DNA of 64,000 nucleotides from Aquidulcibacter sp. (GTDB taxonomy: Bacteria > Pseudomonadota > Alphaproteobacteria > Caulobacterales > Aquidulcibacteraceae). Positions 11,877-20,252 of this stretch are shown here, piece by piece. The notes beneath the pieces were generated by a model that worked only from the letters and a program-made list of their open reading frames with translations, was not told where the DNA came from and ran no database searches. Position 1 is the stretch's first letter. Every line of letters begins with the position of its first letter. The DNA lies in NCBI GenBank assembly GCA_027532555.1, contig JAPZTJ010000009.1, positions 230,484 through 294,483 on the forward strand, written 5' to 3'. The translations under genes were made by a program, and so were the position numbers.

Positions 11877-12422
11877 TTACGCCACCGCCAGTTGAAGGGG
11901 CGGGGTTAGGCTCTTCTGAAAGGCCATCAGTGGGATTTGGCCCTGCTGGGCCAAACTGAAGCGCTGAATAGGGCCCCTATCAGCAAAGCCCATCTTCTCC
12001 AGCAAGTGCAGGCTCGCAGGATTGTCGTGATGGGTTTCGGCCTCAATAGTGGTGAAGCGCGCTTGGCGAGTTGCCCAGTCGAGCACGGCCTCCAAGGCCT
12101 CGCTACCAAGGCCTTGACCCCAGAACTCGGGCAAGAAGGCATACCCCAATTGAGCACAGCCCGGGCGAAGCTGGCGCAGGCCAATCTGGCCAACCACATC
12201 GCCTTCACTGTTCTCAACCGCCCAGACAAATTCTAGACCTCGGGTCTCCGCGGCACGGATCATCAAGATCATGGCGCTGGCATGTAGGGGCGTGAATGGC
12301 TTTGGGATGGTGCACAGGCCGCGCGCCACTTCCGGTCTGTTCAACAGGTCGGCCAGTGCCAAGCAATCCTCATGCTCCAGCGGACGAAGCAATAGGCGCG
12401 GGGTCAATAAAGCTGGTGTCAT
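11877..12422 (-). CDS. GNAT-family N-acetyltransferase (third of three)
   Basis: A 181-residue RimJ/RimL-type acetyltransferase. It opens with LLTPRLLLRPLEHEDCLAL. The acetyl-CoA-binding region is GYAFLPEFWGQGLGSEAL, with the Q/RxxGxG/A loop represented by GQGLGSE, and VLDWATRQARFTTIEAETHHDNPASLHLLEKMGF is the typical motif B. Members acetylate N-terminal amines of ribosomal proteins or small molecules; the target here is unknown. The start overlaps the stop of the upstream GNAT gene by ATGA. The three GNAT genes are similar in arrangement and probably arose by tandem duplication followed by divergence. Confidence 0.88.
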   Translation of the reverse strand: MTPALLTPRLLLRPLEHEDCLALADLLNRPEVARGLCTIPKPFTPLHASAMILMIRAAETRGLEFVWAVENSEGDVVGQIGLRQLRPGCAQLGYAFLPEFWGQGLGSEALEAVLDWATRQARFTTIEAETHHDNPASLHLLEKMGFADRGPIQRFSLAQQGQIPLMAFQKSLTPPLQLAVA

Positions 12423-12988
12423 GGCCTCGGTCTCCTTTCTGCTTCCGCGATGTCGCGACGCATCACTTGCGTGGGTGAAGTTTTGCCGGTTGCTAAGACG
12501 CTCATCCCGCGAATCGCATCGACCTTGTAGAAGCCAAGTTTTTCAAGCACGTGACCAGATTGTGTGTTTGCCGTGGCAAAACCAGCCACTAAATAGACAG
12601 GATTGAGGTCCTCGATAGCGGCCGCGATCAAAGCTTTCCCCGCTTCGGTTGCAAATCCCTGACCCCAGTAAGGAACGCCCAGCCAATAGCCGAGTTCCCA
12701 GGCAGAGCTGCCATCGAGCGTCATTCGGTCCATCCAATGCAGACCCATCGCACCGACAAAGCCGTCTACCTTATGCTCAATCGCAAATACGTAGTCTTCT
12801 TGACCAGCCCAGAGTTCTTGTTGTTTCTTCAACCACTCTTCGCCATCTTCTTGGCGGTAGGGGTGGGGCATGCGGGACAGATTGCCCGATACACGAAGAT
12901 CATTGGCCAAGCATACGATGCGGGCCAGGTCCGTCATTTGCATTGGGCGCAGAATCAATCTTTCAGTCGCGATAATTTGGCGCATCAT
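12419..12988 (-). CDS. GNAT-family N-acetyltransferase (second of three)
   Basis: A 189-residue RimJ/RimL-type acetyltransferase beginning MMRQIIATERLILRPMQMTD. The core shows ELGYWLGVPYWGQGFATEA, with the pyrophosphate-binding loop GQGFATE, and SGHVLEKLGFYKVDAIRG. The near-identical wording in the next paralogue (QLGYWLGKPYWGLGYATEA; SGHVLEKLGFHYVG) shows direct paralogy. It overlaps both neighbours by four bases, so the three genes should be translated as one coupled unit. The acceptor substrate is unknown. Confidence 0.88.
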   Translation of the reverse strand: MMRQIIATERLILRPMQMTDLARIVCLANDLRVSGNLSRMPHPYRQEDGEEWLKKQQELWAGQEDYVFAIEHKVDGFVGAMGLHWMDRMTLDGSSAWELGYWLGVPYWGQGFATEAGKALIAAAIEDLNPVYLVAGFATANTQSGHVLEKLGFYKVDAIRGMSVLATGKTSPTQVMRRDIAEAERRPRP

Positions 12989-13566
12989 GGCGTTAAAATC
13001 CTCATGTCTGTGGTTTGTAGGTTGGGGGTGGGGCGCAGCATGGACTTTTGTGGCACCTCAAGCCCGCGAGCGACACAGAACAAGGGACTTGGTTGCCCCA
13101 CATAATGGAAGCCTAACTTCTCTAGGACGTGCCCTGACTGTGGGTTTTCCGTGAAATGTCCCGAAACCAAAGGCTGCGGCCCTAAATCCGCGTCAAAGGC
13201 GGTCAGCACTGCCCGCCCGGCCTCAGTTGCATAACCCAAGCCCCAATAAGGCTTGCCCAACCAATAGCCGAGCTGAAAAGCGCCCAAGGCTTTCCATTCG
13301 TTGCTGGTGGTGACTTGAACCCCGATGCGACCGATCAGGCCGTCGGCTTTGGTTGTGATCGCAAAGGGAAAGTTAGACCCCTCTGCCCATTTGGCGCGGC
13401 GCTTTGACAGCCAGTTATCCGCGTCTTCCCTCGTGTAGGGGTGCGGGCAGCCCGATAACATTTTCGCCACATCATAATCACCGACTAACGCGCACACCTT
13501 CGGTGCGTCCGCCAAAGTGAATTGGCGCAAGGTCAGGCGGTCGGTGGTAATGGTTTCGCGCATCAT
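12985..13566 (-). CDS. GNAT-family N-acetyltransferase (first of three)
   Basis: A 193-residue RimJ/RimL-type acetyltransferase. The open frame extends upstream to 13725, but that extension runs through two hairpins and translates to low-complexity residues; the ATG at 13566 has AGGAG eight bases upstream and gives MMRETITTDRLTLRQFTLADA, which matches the paralogue start. In the acetyl-CoA loop the paralogue's GQGFATE reads GLGYATE. It is the promoter-proximal member of the GNAT trio and lies about 190 bases after rpmA, separated by two strong inverted repeats, so its co-transcription with rplU-rpmA may be partial. Confidence 0.88.
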   Translation of the reverse strand: MMRETITTDRLTLRQFTLADAPKVCALVGDYDVAKMLSGCPHPYTREDADNWLSKRRAKWAEGSNFPFAITTKADGLIGRIGVQVTTSNEWKALGAFQLGYWLGKPYWGLGYATEAGRAVLTAFDADLGPQPLVSGHFTENPQSGHVLEKLGFHYVGQPSPLFCVARGLEVPQKSMLRPTPNLQTTDMRILTP

Positions 13567-13661
13567 GATCAGGACTCCTAAACTGGAATCCCGCGCGGGG
13601 TGGGGGGGAGACTGGCCTTTAATAAAGGACCCGCGTGACGTTGAAGGGGCATAACGCAAAC

Positions 13662-13685
13662 GGGGGGCCGGTGATCCGGCCCCCC
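13662..13685 (-). terminator. GC-rich perfect hairpin between rpmA and the GNAT operon
   Basis: GGGGGGCCGG (13662-13671) and CCGGCCCCCC (13676-13685) form a perfect 10-bp stem with a TGAT/ATCA tetraloop. On the minus strand it is followed by GTTTGCGTT, a weak T-tract. It is probably a terminator or attenuator that lowers read-through from the ribosomal-protein genes. Confidence 0.6.
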
Positions 13686-13707
13686 GCGCGGGAAATGGTC
13701 TGTTTGA

Positions 13708-13738
13708 CCGGATCACCCCTTTCAAGGGGACGATCCGG
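13708..13738 (-). terminator. Second hairpin directly after rpmA
   Basis: CCGGATC (13708-13714) pairs with GATCCGG (13732-13738), and an inner CCCCT/AGGGG stem closes a four-base loop. It starts 18 bases after the rpmA stop. There is no T-run; with the next hairpin it makes a double structure at the end of rplU-rpmA. Confidence 0.5.
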
Positions 13739-13755
13739 AGTGGTTCAGGACCGCC

Positions 13756-14025
13756 TTATTCTGCTGCTTCCGCAATCGGCATAACGGAGACAAAACATTT
13801 GTCGTCGCGCTTGCGGGTAAATACGACCTGGCCATTGGCGGTCGCAAAGAGGGTGTGGTCGCGGCCAAGGCCGACGTTTGCACCAGCAAAGAACTTGGTG
13901 CCGCGTTGACGCACGAGGATGTTGCCCGAAACAACCATCTCGTTGCCGAACTTCTTGACGCCAAGACGCTTGGAGTGCGAGTCGCGACCGTTGCGTGACG
14001 AGCCGCCGGCTTTTTTATGTGCCAT
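13756..14025 (-). CDS. rpmA: 50S ribosomal protein L27
   Basis: An 89-residue L27, a component of the large subunit near the peptidyl-transferase centre. It starts [16 protein letters not shown], the family's highly conserved N-terminus, which in this lineage needs no proteolytic removal. [26 protein letters not shown] follows in the usual place, and the tail ([11 protein letters not shown]) is alphaproteobacterial in style. It is encoded 23 bases after rplU on the same strand, the universal rplU-rpmA order. Confidence 0.98.
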   Translation of the reverse strand: MAHKKAGGSSRNGRDSHSKRLGVKKFGNEMVVSGNILVRQRGTKFFAGANVGLGRDHTLFATANGQVVFTRKRDDKCFVSVMPIAEAAE

Positions 14026-14048
14026 GTGTCAGTCTCCTGTGCGCTTGG

Positions 14049-14360
14049 TTACGCGTTGACGGCAGTGATGTGAACGACACTGCCCCATTGTCGGTGGCCG
14101 TTACGGCGACGATAGGTCGAGCGACGGGTCTTTTTCATCACCATCACTTTGTCGCCCTTGCGGGTTTCCAGCAAAGTTGCGGCAACGGTTGCGCCAGCCA
14201 CGAGTGGGGCACCGACAGTTACGCCAGCTTCACCGCCAACCATCAGCACGTCGCTGAAAGTCACGGCGCTGCCTGCTTCGCCTTCTAATTTCTCAATCAC
14301 AAGCTTGTCGCCTGCAGCGACTTTATATTGCTTGCCGCCAGTTTTGATCACCGCGAACAT
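14049..14360 (-). CDS. rplU: 50S ribosomal protein L21
   Basis: A 103-residue L21 that binds 23S rRNA. It begins [30 protein letters not shown] and ends with the RNA-binding [15 protein letters not shown] block. The length is normal. It is the first gene of the rplU-rpmA transcript. The 195 bases upstream hold an imperfect GC-rich inverted repeat (14433-14440 with 14446-14453) that could lie in its leader, although no known L21 leader motif was recognised. Confidence 0.98.
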   Translation of the reverse strand: MFAVIKTGGKQYKVAAGDKLVIEKLEGEAGSAVTFSDVLMVGGEAGVTVGAPLVAGATVAATLLETRKGDKVMVMKKTRRSTYRRRNGHRQWGSVVHITAVNA

Positions 14361-14555
14361 CGCGCTGTTCCTTGATAAGGGGCGAACGGACCAGACCGGG
14401 GATCGGGATGGCGTTCGCGGAATAAACGAAAGCGCCCGCCATGACGGCGAGCGTTAGGGAGGGTGTCCTTAAAGTCGCAAGCGCCCGAAGTCAATTGAGA
14501 ATGCTGATGTTCGCGGCGCTTTATGGTGCCTTGCGGTCAAGAAATTCCAGCGGAG

Positions 14556-15470
14556 CTAATCATAGGCCCGCGGCACGCGCGCAGCAGAAAAGCCAAGTAG
14601 ACGCGCTTGTCCATTCTCAATGCTGATTTCAATCGGTGCCGACAATGCCGCGATGGCCATACCATTGGGCTTAAGCGCCCCTTGTCCACGAATCTCGCCT
14701 TGCCATTGGCCCTCTGGCGTGACTTTCAATCGGCCGGTACCGGCATCAAAAGACAAAGGACCCCAGGCAATTTGGGCTGCCATAATCGTAAACTCGCCCT
14801 GCGCTTGTGCCCACGCCTTGGTTGACTTCAATAAAGTCTGGCCTTGGCTGATTGGACCCGTGAAGCGCACATGGTCGATTTTGTTGCCCAGAATGGCCGC
14901 AGGGCCTTCCGGCAGGGCGCTGAGTTCTACAGCGGATAAGTCCAACGCGAAGGCAAGTCGGCTGGTGTCTTTGGGGTCCGCGATCAAGTGAAGGGCACCA
15001 GCGCCGGTTCGCCAGAGCCCTGATGGATCAGCCGTTCCTGCCTGCAAGCCTTGGAACGTCAAAGAGAACCGTGCCAACTGGCCTTCTTTTAGGCGCAGGC
15101 TGGCCTTTAGGTCGGTCGCTTTCAACGGGCGCATTGGCCCGCCGGGTAGCTTTAACTTGGGCTCAAGCGCCCCTTCGAGGGCCCACAGGTTCAGATTGAA
15201 CGGCGAAGCAACTGCGACAAAGCGGGAGGCTTCAAAGACAAAGCCCGTCCCTGTCTGAACCTGAAGACCTGTAATGCGCGCTTCAAATCGGTAAGGGAAG
15301 CCTGTGACCTTGACGCTTTCCTGAGGCAGAGCGGGTAAAGCCTGCGCGACATACATCTGGATTTTTTGCGCCGTCTGCGTCCAATAGACATAGTATCCGG
15401 CTAGAACGAGGCCGCCCAAGGCAAGTGGGATGATAAGGCCGCCGAGCGACCCAGACCGGGTTTCAGACAT
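14556..15470 (-). CDS. DUF2125 domain-containing membrane-anchored protein
   Basis: A 304-residue protein with one N-terminal transmembrane anchor (about 10-29, IIPLALGGLVLAGYYVYW) and a long periplasmic part. The pattern QALPALPQESVKVTGFPYRFEARITGLQV is typical of DUF2125, a family found mainly in alphaproteobacteria and with no established biochemistry. It is the last gene of the ftsE-ftsX-YdcF-plsC operon, its start overlapping the plsC stop as TAATG. That position suggests a role in envelope assembly or lipid handling, but this is an inference from context only. Confidence 0.8.
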   Translation of the reverse strand: MSETRSGSLGGLIIPLALGGLVLAGYYVYWTQTAQKIQMYVAQALPALPQESVKVTGFPYRFEARITGLQVQTGTGFVFEASRFVAVASPFNLNLWALEGALEPKLKLPGGPMRPLKATDLKASLRLKEGQLARFSLTFQGLQAGTADPSGLWRTGAGALHLIADPKDTSRLAFALDLSAVELSALPEGPAAILGNKIDHVRFTGPISQGQTLLKSTKAWAQAQGEFTIMAAQIAWGPLSFDAGTGRLKVTPEGQWQGEIRGQGALKPNGMAIAALSAPIEISIENGQARLLGFSAARVPRAYD

Positions 15471-16426
15471 TAGTCGCCACCGCCGCCACCGCCATCGCCG
15501 CCGCCGTCGCCGCCGTCAAAGTCACGATCTCTGATCCCATTGCTCTCGCGCGCCCGATCGCCATAAGCCTTCCAGTCAAACTCAGCCTCGCCATCGCCTT
15601 CTTGTTTGGGTGGAGCTTTTTGACCACCGTTGGAATCAACCGGTCCGGCCATACCGCCCCCGTCACCACCATCACCATCTTTCTTCTTGCGCGCTTCGCG
15701 AACAGAAATTTCTTCGTAATGCTCTTCCAGCAAGGCTTGGCTTGCGCCTTCAATCCGGCTCTCGAGCAACTCCATGAACGGGCCGCGCTTTAGGCCAGGC
15801 GGGATGACAGGCAGGAATTCAAACACCACTTTGCCTGGATAACGCCAAATACCCTTTGCAGGCCAAGACATGCCTGTATTGAGGGCTAGCGGCACGCAGG
15901 GTACACCGAGCAGCATATAGATGGCAGCAACACCTGGCTTATAATCGGGCGCGGCACCAATCTTTTGGCGTGTGCCCTCTGGGAAGATAATGATGGGACG
16001 GCCTTCGTCCATTCGTTCTTTTGCTTGCGCTACCAAAGTCTTCAGCGCACTCATGTGTCCTGAGCGGTCAATCGCGATTAGACCCGCCTTGCGACAATAC
16101 CAGCCAAAGATCGGTAGGTTTAGGAGTTCCTGCTTCAGCACGTAAACGGGCAAATTGGTAAAAAGCGTTGGCATAATCGTGTCCAGCACGCTTTGGTGCT
16201 TGGCTGCGATTATGATCGGGCCTTCGGGCAGATGTTCTAGCCCGCGCACTTCATAGGTAATGCCACCAATCCATTTCGCGCCAAAGCGCATGGCTTTGGC
16301 CCAAGCCTCCATGACGCGCGCGCCTCCCAAAGGCGATAGGAACACATAGGGCGCGCCTAATGTGCCTACGATCAGCACGCTGCTCCACATCCATACCATC
16401 AATAAGAGCGACCGGATTAAGGTCAT
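15470..16426 (-). CDS. plsC: 1-acyl-sn-glycerol-3-phosphate acyltransferase with Gly/Asp-rich C-terminal tail
   Basis: A 318-residue inner-membrane acyltransferase making phosphatidic acid from lysophosphatidic acid. An N-terminal hydrophobic segment (about 5-33) anchors it. Motif I is H77-QSVL-D82, motif II lies around GLIAIDRSGH, and motif III is FPEGTR at 148-153. The catalytic domain ends near residue 240. A further stretch of roughly 75 residues is charged and glycine-rich, finishing in repeats of DGGDGG and GGGG, which is unusual for PlsC. The start overlaps the upstream YdcF-like gene by ATGA, and the stop overlaps the DUF2125 gene. It is the classical PlsC of the window. Confidence 0.93.
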   Translation of the reverse strand: MTLIRSLLLMVWMWSSVLIVGTLGAPYVFLSPLGGARVMEAWAKAMRFGAKWIGGITYEVRGLEHLPEGPIIIAAKHQSVLDTIMPTLFTNLPVYVLKQELLNLPIFGWYCRKAGLIAIDRSGHMSALKTLVAQAKERMDEGRPIIIFPEGTRQKIGAAPDYKPGVAAIYMLLGVPCVPLALNTGMSWPAKGIWRYPGKVVFEFLPVIPPGLKRGPFMELLESRIEGASQALLEEHYEEISVREARKKKDGDGGDGGGMAGPVDSNGGQKAPPKQEGDGEAEFDWKAYGDRARESNGIRDRDFDGGDGGGDGGGGGGD

Positions 16427-17136
16427 GGAGTCTTTCCTTTGTGAAACAGACCGACCTGTTTCAGCGCAATTTCAACATCGCCATCCAAAAGCCCGCGCCC
16501 GATAGAGACAAGATATTTGCCATATTCCAGCGCCAGAGCCCGGGTAGGGCGGTCATTCTTCCACCAATCGCCATCAAATTCACGCGTGGTTTGCACAGGG
16601 TAGGGGATCAGGACCACATCGGGAATAGCGCGGCGCATCTCAAACAGGCTACGCGGCATATGATAAGCGTCAGTGATGACAACCAAACTCTTGATTTGAT
16701 GGACCTGCACCCAGATAGCAGCCTCTTCGGCATTGCCAATTGTGTCGGTCGCCCGGCGGCCGATATCGATGCAGCAGGCGTAAGTCTCCTCTGCCCCGCC
16801 AGCAACCGCACGCACCTCCTTTGCGGTGGTCACACGATTAACGCCAGAGATCAATAAACGCGGCACGGCCTTGCTCTCGACAAGCTTGACGCCGGCAATC
16901 AGTCGCTGGTCTGACCCTCCGGTCAAAGCCGCCGCGCCATTTGCACGGATCGGTCCGCTTGGGGTTTTAAGGGCGGTCACGTGGTCGCCAAACCGGATGA
17001 AGCCAACCAAGAGACTTAGGCCGCCGAGAAGACTTAGAACAAAGATCAGGCGAGAAATAAACGTCGACGACCGCACAACCGTGCCCGATGGGCGGTGCAG
17101 CCCCCGTTCACGGGTCTGTCGTCGGGGCCATGCCAT
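16423..17136 (-). CDS. YdcF/SanA-like DUF218 membrane protein
   Basis: A 237-residue protein with a basic N-terminus, a transmembrane helix at about 26-46 (FISRLIFVLSLLGGLSLLVG) and a DUF218 domain. Characteristic segments are ALTGGSDQRLIAGVKLVES, LLISGVN, ATDTIGNAEEAAIW and VVITDAYHMPRSLFEM. The family includes SanA and ElyC, which influence the envelope barrier or polyprenyl-phosphate use; the enzymatic function is unsettled. It lies one base after the ftsX stop and overlaps plsC by four bases, in the conserved alphaproteobacterial ftsEX operon. Confidence 0.85.
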   Translation of the reverse strand: MAWPRRQTRERGLHRPSGTVVRSSTFISRLIFVLSLLGGLSLLVGFIRFGDHVTALKTPSGPIRANGAAALTGGSDQRLIAGVKLVESKAVPRLLISGVNRVTTAKEVRAVAGGAEETYACCIDIGRRATDTIGNAEEAAIWVQVHQIKSLVVITDAYHMPRSLFEMRRAIPDVVLIPYPVQTTREFDGDWWKNDRPTRALALEYGKYLVSIGRGLLDGDVEIALKQVGLFHKGKTP

Positions 17137-17137
17137 C

Positions 17138-18049
17138 TCACACCAAATCCCTCAAAGTTTCCCGTGCAGCGCGGTCAGCGGCAACGGCACTAGCGCAAGC
17201 CGTCACAAGGGGTGCGACCAGCAATATCCATAAGTCTGTCCAATTCAACAAGGGCGCACCGCTCGTAAAGTCGGACGCCCCAAAAGCGAATACGGCCGAA
17301 CCGATCAATGCGATCACACCGGCCGCAGTGGCACCCAATAGGCCTGCCACAAAACCCAGCCGCAAAAAGCGGATTTGAACCTCGCGAGCCACAAAGGAAT
17401 CCTTTGCTCCAACAAGATGGAGGATGTTGACAGCTTCCCGTCGTGTTTCGAGTGCAGCGCGCGCAGCAAACCCAATAGTCGAGATCGCTGCAATCACTAA
17501 CGCCACTAACGCCGAGATGGCTACAATGCGAACAACGGTTGAGGTGCGCAGCACCTCGCCCGTAAAGCGGCTGTGATCATCCACGACGAAACTATAGCCC
17601 GCAGCCTTCAGGGCTTTTTCGATGTCAGCCTTCACATTGGTTTGCCCAGCTGTCACGCCCACTTCAATCAAACGCGGCACGGGTAGCGCATCCAATGTTG
17701 AGCCCATATCGGTGCCATAATTACGCAATAAGTCCTTCGCACGTTCGCGGCTCATAGCTTCGCTGCGCGTCACGCCTTGCACGCGTCGGACAATTTGGGC
17801 CGCCCGGGTCAAATCTGCATCCGTACGGGGGCTTTGGACCACCACGCTCATCGCGCTCTTGAGATCGCTGGTCCAAGTGTTGGCGACCCTAAGCCCGGCT
17901 GAAGCACTAAGTCCTGCTAAGCAACCCAAAGCACACATAATCGATACAACGATGGTCAATGGTCGCGCTTGTCTCGAATCGGCTGGCAAAAGCGCGCGAT
18001 CTGAGTCGCGGGTGATCTGTCTCCAAAACGATTGCAGTGCGCTGATCAT
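17138..18049 (-). CDS. ftsX: Cell division protein FtsX
   Basis: A 303-residue integral membrane partner of FtsE. One transmembrane segment at about 31-53 precedes a periplasmic domain, and three more lie in the C-terminal half (ISALVALVIAAISTIGFAARA; FLRLGFVAGLLGATAAGVIALIG; LWILLVAPLVTACASAVAA). In FtsEX the complex passes ATP-driven signals to peptidoglycan hydrolases at the septum. The start overlaps the ftsE stop by four bases. Its sequence is weakly conserved, as usual for alphaproteobacterial FtsX, so the call relies on topology and on adjacency to ftsE. Confidence 0.9.
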   Translation of the reverse strand: MISALQSFWRQITRDSDRALLPADSRQARPLTIVVSIMCALGCLAGLSASAGLRVANTWTSDLKSAMSVVVQSPRTDADLTRAAQIVRRVQGVTRSEAMSRERAKDLLRNYGTDMGSTLDALPVPRLIEVGVTAGQTNVKADIEKALKAAGYSFVVDDHSRFTGEVLRTSTVVRIVAISALVALVIAAISTIGFAARAALETRREAVNILHLVGAKDSFVAREVQIRFLRLGFVAGLLGATAAGVIALIGSAVFAFGASDFTSGAPLLNWTDLWILLVAPLVTACASAVAADRAARETLRDLV

Positions 18050-18780
18050 TGATTTGCCTTTGGTGCCAGGCTTAAGCCGGGGGCTTGGGTTAACTCGCCC
18101 GCCTCCAATCTCAGCACAGGGGCCCCTGAACGCCGCACCAAGTCAAGATCGTGCGTTGCAATCACGACTGTTGCACCCAGCTTATGAAGTTCAATGAACA
18201 ACCGAATGATCCGGGCGCCCATTTCGGGGTCAACGTTGCCGGTTGGCTCGTCAGCGATCAGGAGAGAGGGTTTGCCAACCACGGCCCGAGCGATAGCCAC
18301 GCGTTGCTGTTCCCCACCGGATAGCGTCTCTGGCAAGGCATTAATTCGACCGCCAAGCCCGACCCAGCGCAGCAAATCATCCACATCTTCTGCATAATTG
18401 GCCAGAGGCACGTCGCGTACACGAAACGGCATGGCGACATTATCAAACACAGACAAATGGGGCAGCAGCCGGAAGTCTTGAAACACCACACCAATTTTGC
18501 GCCGTAACATCGGCAGATCGTCACGACCGGCGCTTCCAACATCCACGCCGAACAAATTGGCCCGCCCATGGCTAGGCCGCAGCGCCAGATACATGAGTTT
18601 CAATAGTGTCGATTTACCCGCACCCGATGGACCCGTCAAAAAGTAGAAACCACCGCTCTCCAACTCAAACGACACATTGCGCAAGGCTTGGGTGCCGGAG
18701 CCGTAGGTGACGCCAACTTTATCAAAGCGGACAATCGGTCCGCCCTCTCGATAGGCAAGGGTGCGAGTTTTTTCATTCAT
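18046..18780 (-). CDS. ftsE: Cell division ATP-binding protein FtsE
   Basis: A 244-residue ABC ATPase. Walker A is GPSGAGKST at about 50-58, the Q-loop is in [13 protein letters not shown], the signature is [14 protein letters not shown], Walker B is [13 protein letters not shown], and the switch His is in [14 protein letters not shown] followed by NVALPFRV-like wording (here NVAMPFRV) is typical of FtsE. It energises FtsX at the divisome. It is the first gene of the five-gene operon running to DUF2125; the promoter should lie in the 66-base divergent gap before 18847. Confidence 0.96.
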   Translation of the reverse strand: MNEKTRTLAYREGGPIVRFDKVGVTYGSGTQALRNVSFELESGGFYFLTGPSGAGKSTLLKLMYLALRPSHGRANLFGVDVGSAGRDDLPMLRRKIGVVFQDFRLLPHLSVFDNVAMPFRVRDVPLANYAEDVDDLLRWVGLGGRINALPETLSGGEQQRVAIARAVVGKPSLLIADEPTGNVDPEMGARIIRLFIELHKLGATVVIATHDLDLVRRSGAPVLRLEAGELTQAPGLSLAPKANQ

Positions 18781-18846
18781 GAGTAGACTCTGAGAGCGAA
18801 TAAGCGCTTTTTTATGGTTGCGCTAGCCGGGTGATTCGTCTCTTTC

Positions 18847-19710
18847 ATGCTACTCACATGCCCTCAATGTTCTGCGAAATACAATGTCGCTGACGGAGCG
18901 ATCCCAGCGTCGGGTCGCACTGTCCGCTGTGCGGCATGCGGAAACTCGTGGCGGGCCATGCCTGCAGGTGCCATTAGCTACAATGCCAACCCCCAAAAGG
19001 TACCAAGCGCGGCCGAAACAAAAAAGGCGGGTCTGCTGGCAAAACTGGGTCTTGGCAGCAAGAAAGTTAAGCGTGGCAAGCTAGAGCCCCATGAGGTAGC
19101 GCGGAAAAAGGCGCTGGACCAAATCAAGACCACCAATCGCTTGGCAGCCGGAATTCCGTGGGCGATTAGCCTCAGCCTGCTGATCGGTGCCTTGGCTACT
19201 GCCGCAATGTATCGCACAGACATTGTGCGCATGTGGCCGAAATCAGCCAGCGCGTTTGCCGCGGTGGGCCTGCCTGCTAACCTCTATGGGGTTGATATTC
19301 GCAATATCACCATTACTGCCTCAGCCGATGCCAAAGGACCCAAGATTGAAGTTAAAGGTGTGTTGCAATCGGTATCTCGCACATCGGAATTCATTCCATA
19401 CCTCAAAGTTTCACTGGTTGACGCAAAAGGCTTAGAGCGCCTTTCTTGGATGGTGGATCCCGGTGTCGAGAACTTAGGCCCCGGCAAGGCCCATGCGTTT
19501 GCGAGTTCCCGCTCCAATCCCGTGCGCGGCACCCTGAAGGCCGTGATCACCTTCGCCGACCCGCCCCGCAAAGGCCCTCGTCCAAAGCTAGAGCCACCGA
19601 CCGGCAAGTCAGGCCTGATGGGTGCACAACCCGCCGCACCGGCCAAGCCAGCAGATGTTCCCATGGTCGATCATGGCGAAGGCCATGACGCCCCTGTGGC
19701 TGCGCGTTAA
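18847..19710 (+). CDS. MJ0042-type zinc-ribbon membrane protein (DUF3426-like)
   Basis: A 287-residue protein. An N-terminal zinc ribbon binds through C5-x2-C8 and C28-x2-C31 (LTCPQCSAKYNV and RCAACGNSW), as in the MJ0042 finger family. A transmembrane helix lies at about 99-119 (IPWAISLSLLIGALATAAMY). The following domain (about 140-245) resembles DUF3426, with IRNITITASADAKGPKIEVKG and SFI-type beta strands. The last 40 residues are Pro/Ala-rich. The protein is probably a cytoplasmic sensor head tethered to an extracytoplasmic domain; function unknown. It is divergent from ftsE, a neighbourhood shared by related bacteria, and is followed by hpt after 17 bases. Confidence 0.8.
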   Translation: MLLTCPQCSAKYNVADGAIPASGRTVRCAACGNSWRAMPAGAISYNANPQKVPSAAETKKAGLLAKLGLGSKKVKRGKLEPHEVARKKALDQIKTTNRLAAGIPWAISLSLLIGALATAAMYRTDIVRMWPKSASAFAAVGLPANLYGVDIRNITITASADAKGPKIEVKGVLQSVSRTSEFIPYLKVSLVDAKGLERLSWMVDPGVENLGPGKAHAFASSRSNPVRGTLKAVITFADPPRKGPRPKLEPPTGKSGLMGAQPAAPAKPADVPMVDHGEGHDAPVAAR

Positions 19711-19727
19711 GCAAGAGGATCGCAGGC

Positions 19728-20252
19728 GTGACAGCACATTTGGATATTCTGGTTTCGGCGCAAGAAATTGACAGCCGCATTCAAGATCTGACCGCCCAGA
19801 TTGCTGGCAGGCTCGAAGAAGATGCCGTTGTGGTTGGCCTGTTACAGGGCGCCTTTATCTTCATGGCTGATGTGGTGCGCGGTCTGGCCCGCCATGGAAA
19901 AACCCCCCGCACCGACTTCCTTTGGCTTTCGAGCTATGGCGATGCGCATGAAAGCGGTGGCCGCATCAATGTGTTGGCTGATTTGCAAAAGCCCATTGGT
20001 GGGCGGCAGGTTCTGATCGTCGATGATGTTTATGATACCGGCCGCACGATCCTGTTTGCCAAATCCTATTTGGCCTCCAAGGGCGCAAGCGAAGTTTTGA
20101 CCTGTCTGTTGGCGCGTAAGCCCTTGGCAGCAGAACTACCTGCTCCCGATTATCTGGGCTTTGACCTGCCGGATCGGTTCTTGGTTGGCTATGGTCTCGA
20201 TGACGCAGGCCGGGGCAGAGGCCTCCCGGATATTTGTGCCGTCAGGACTTAG
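19728..20252 (+). CDS. hpt: Hypoxanthine phosphoribosyltransferase
   Basis: A 174-residue type I phosphoribosyltransferase. The PRPP-binding loop VLIVDDVYDTGRTI is at about residues 95-108, and VVGLLQGAFIFMADVVR and the C-terminal FLVGYGLDDAGRGRGLPDICAV match purine-salvage HPRT enzymes. It converts hypoxanthine or guanine with PRPP to the nucleotide. It starts at GTG, with AAGAGGA about nine bases upstream. The tail has RGRGLPDI where many HPRTs have aromatic residues before LPYI. It is co-directional with the zinc-ribbon gene, and its 3' end overlaps the convergent DUF1475-like gene by 11 bases. Confidence 0.93.
   Translation: MTAHLDILVSAQEIDSRIQDLTAQIAGRLEEDAVVVGLLQGAFIFMADVVRGLARHGKTPRTDFLWLSSYGDAHESGGRINVLADLQKPIGGRQVLIVDDVYDTGRTILFAKSYLASKGASEVLTCLLARKPLAAELPAPDYLGFDLPDRFLVGYGLDDAGRGRGLPDICAVRT

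Noticed and set aside
13567..13725. N-terminal extension of the first GNAT gene
   Set aside because: It runs through two hairpins, has no family similarity, and AGGAG precedes the ATG at 13566.
14361..14555. Known L21 leader RNA
   Set aside because: Only an imperfect 8-position GC stem with one mismatch is visible; no recognisable leader motif.
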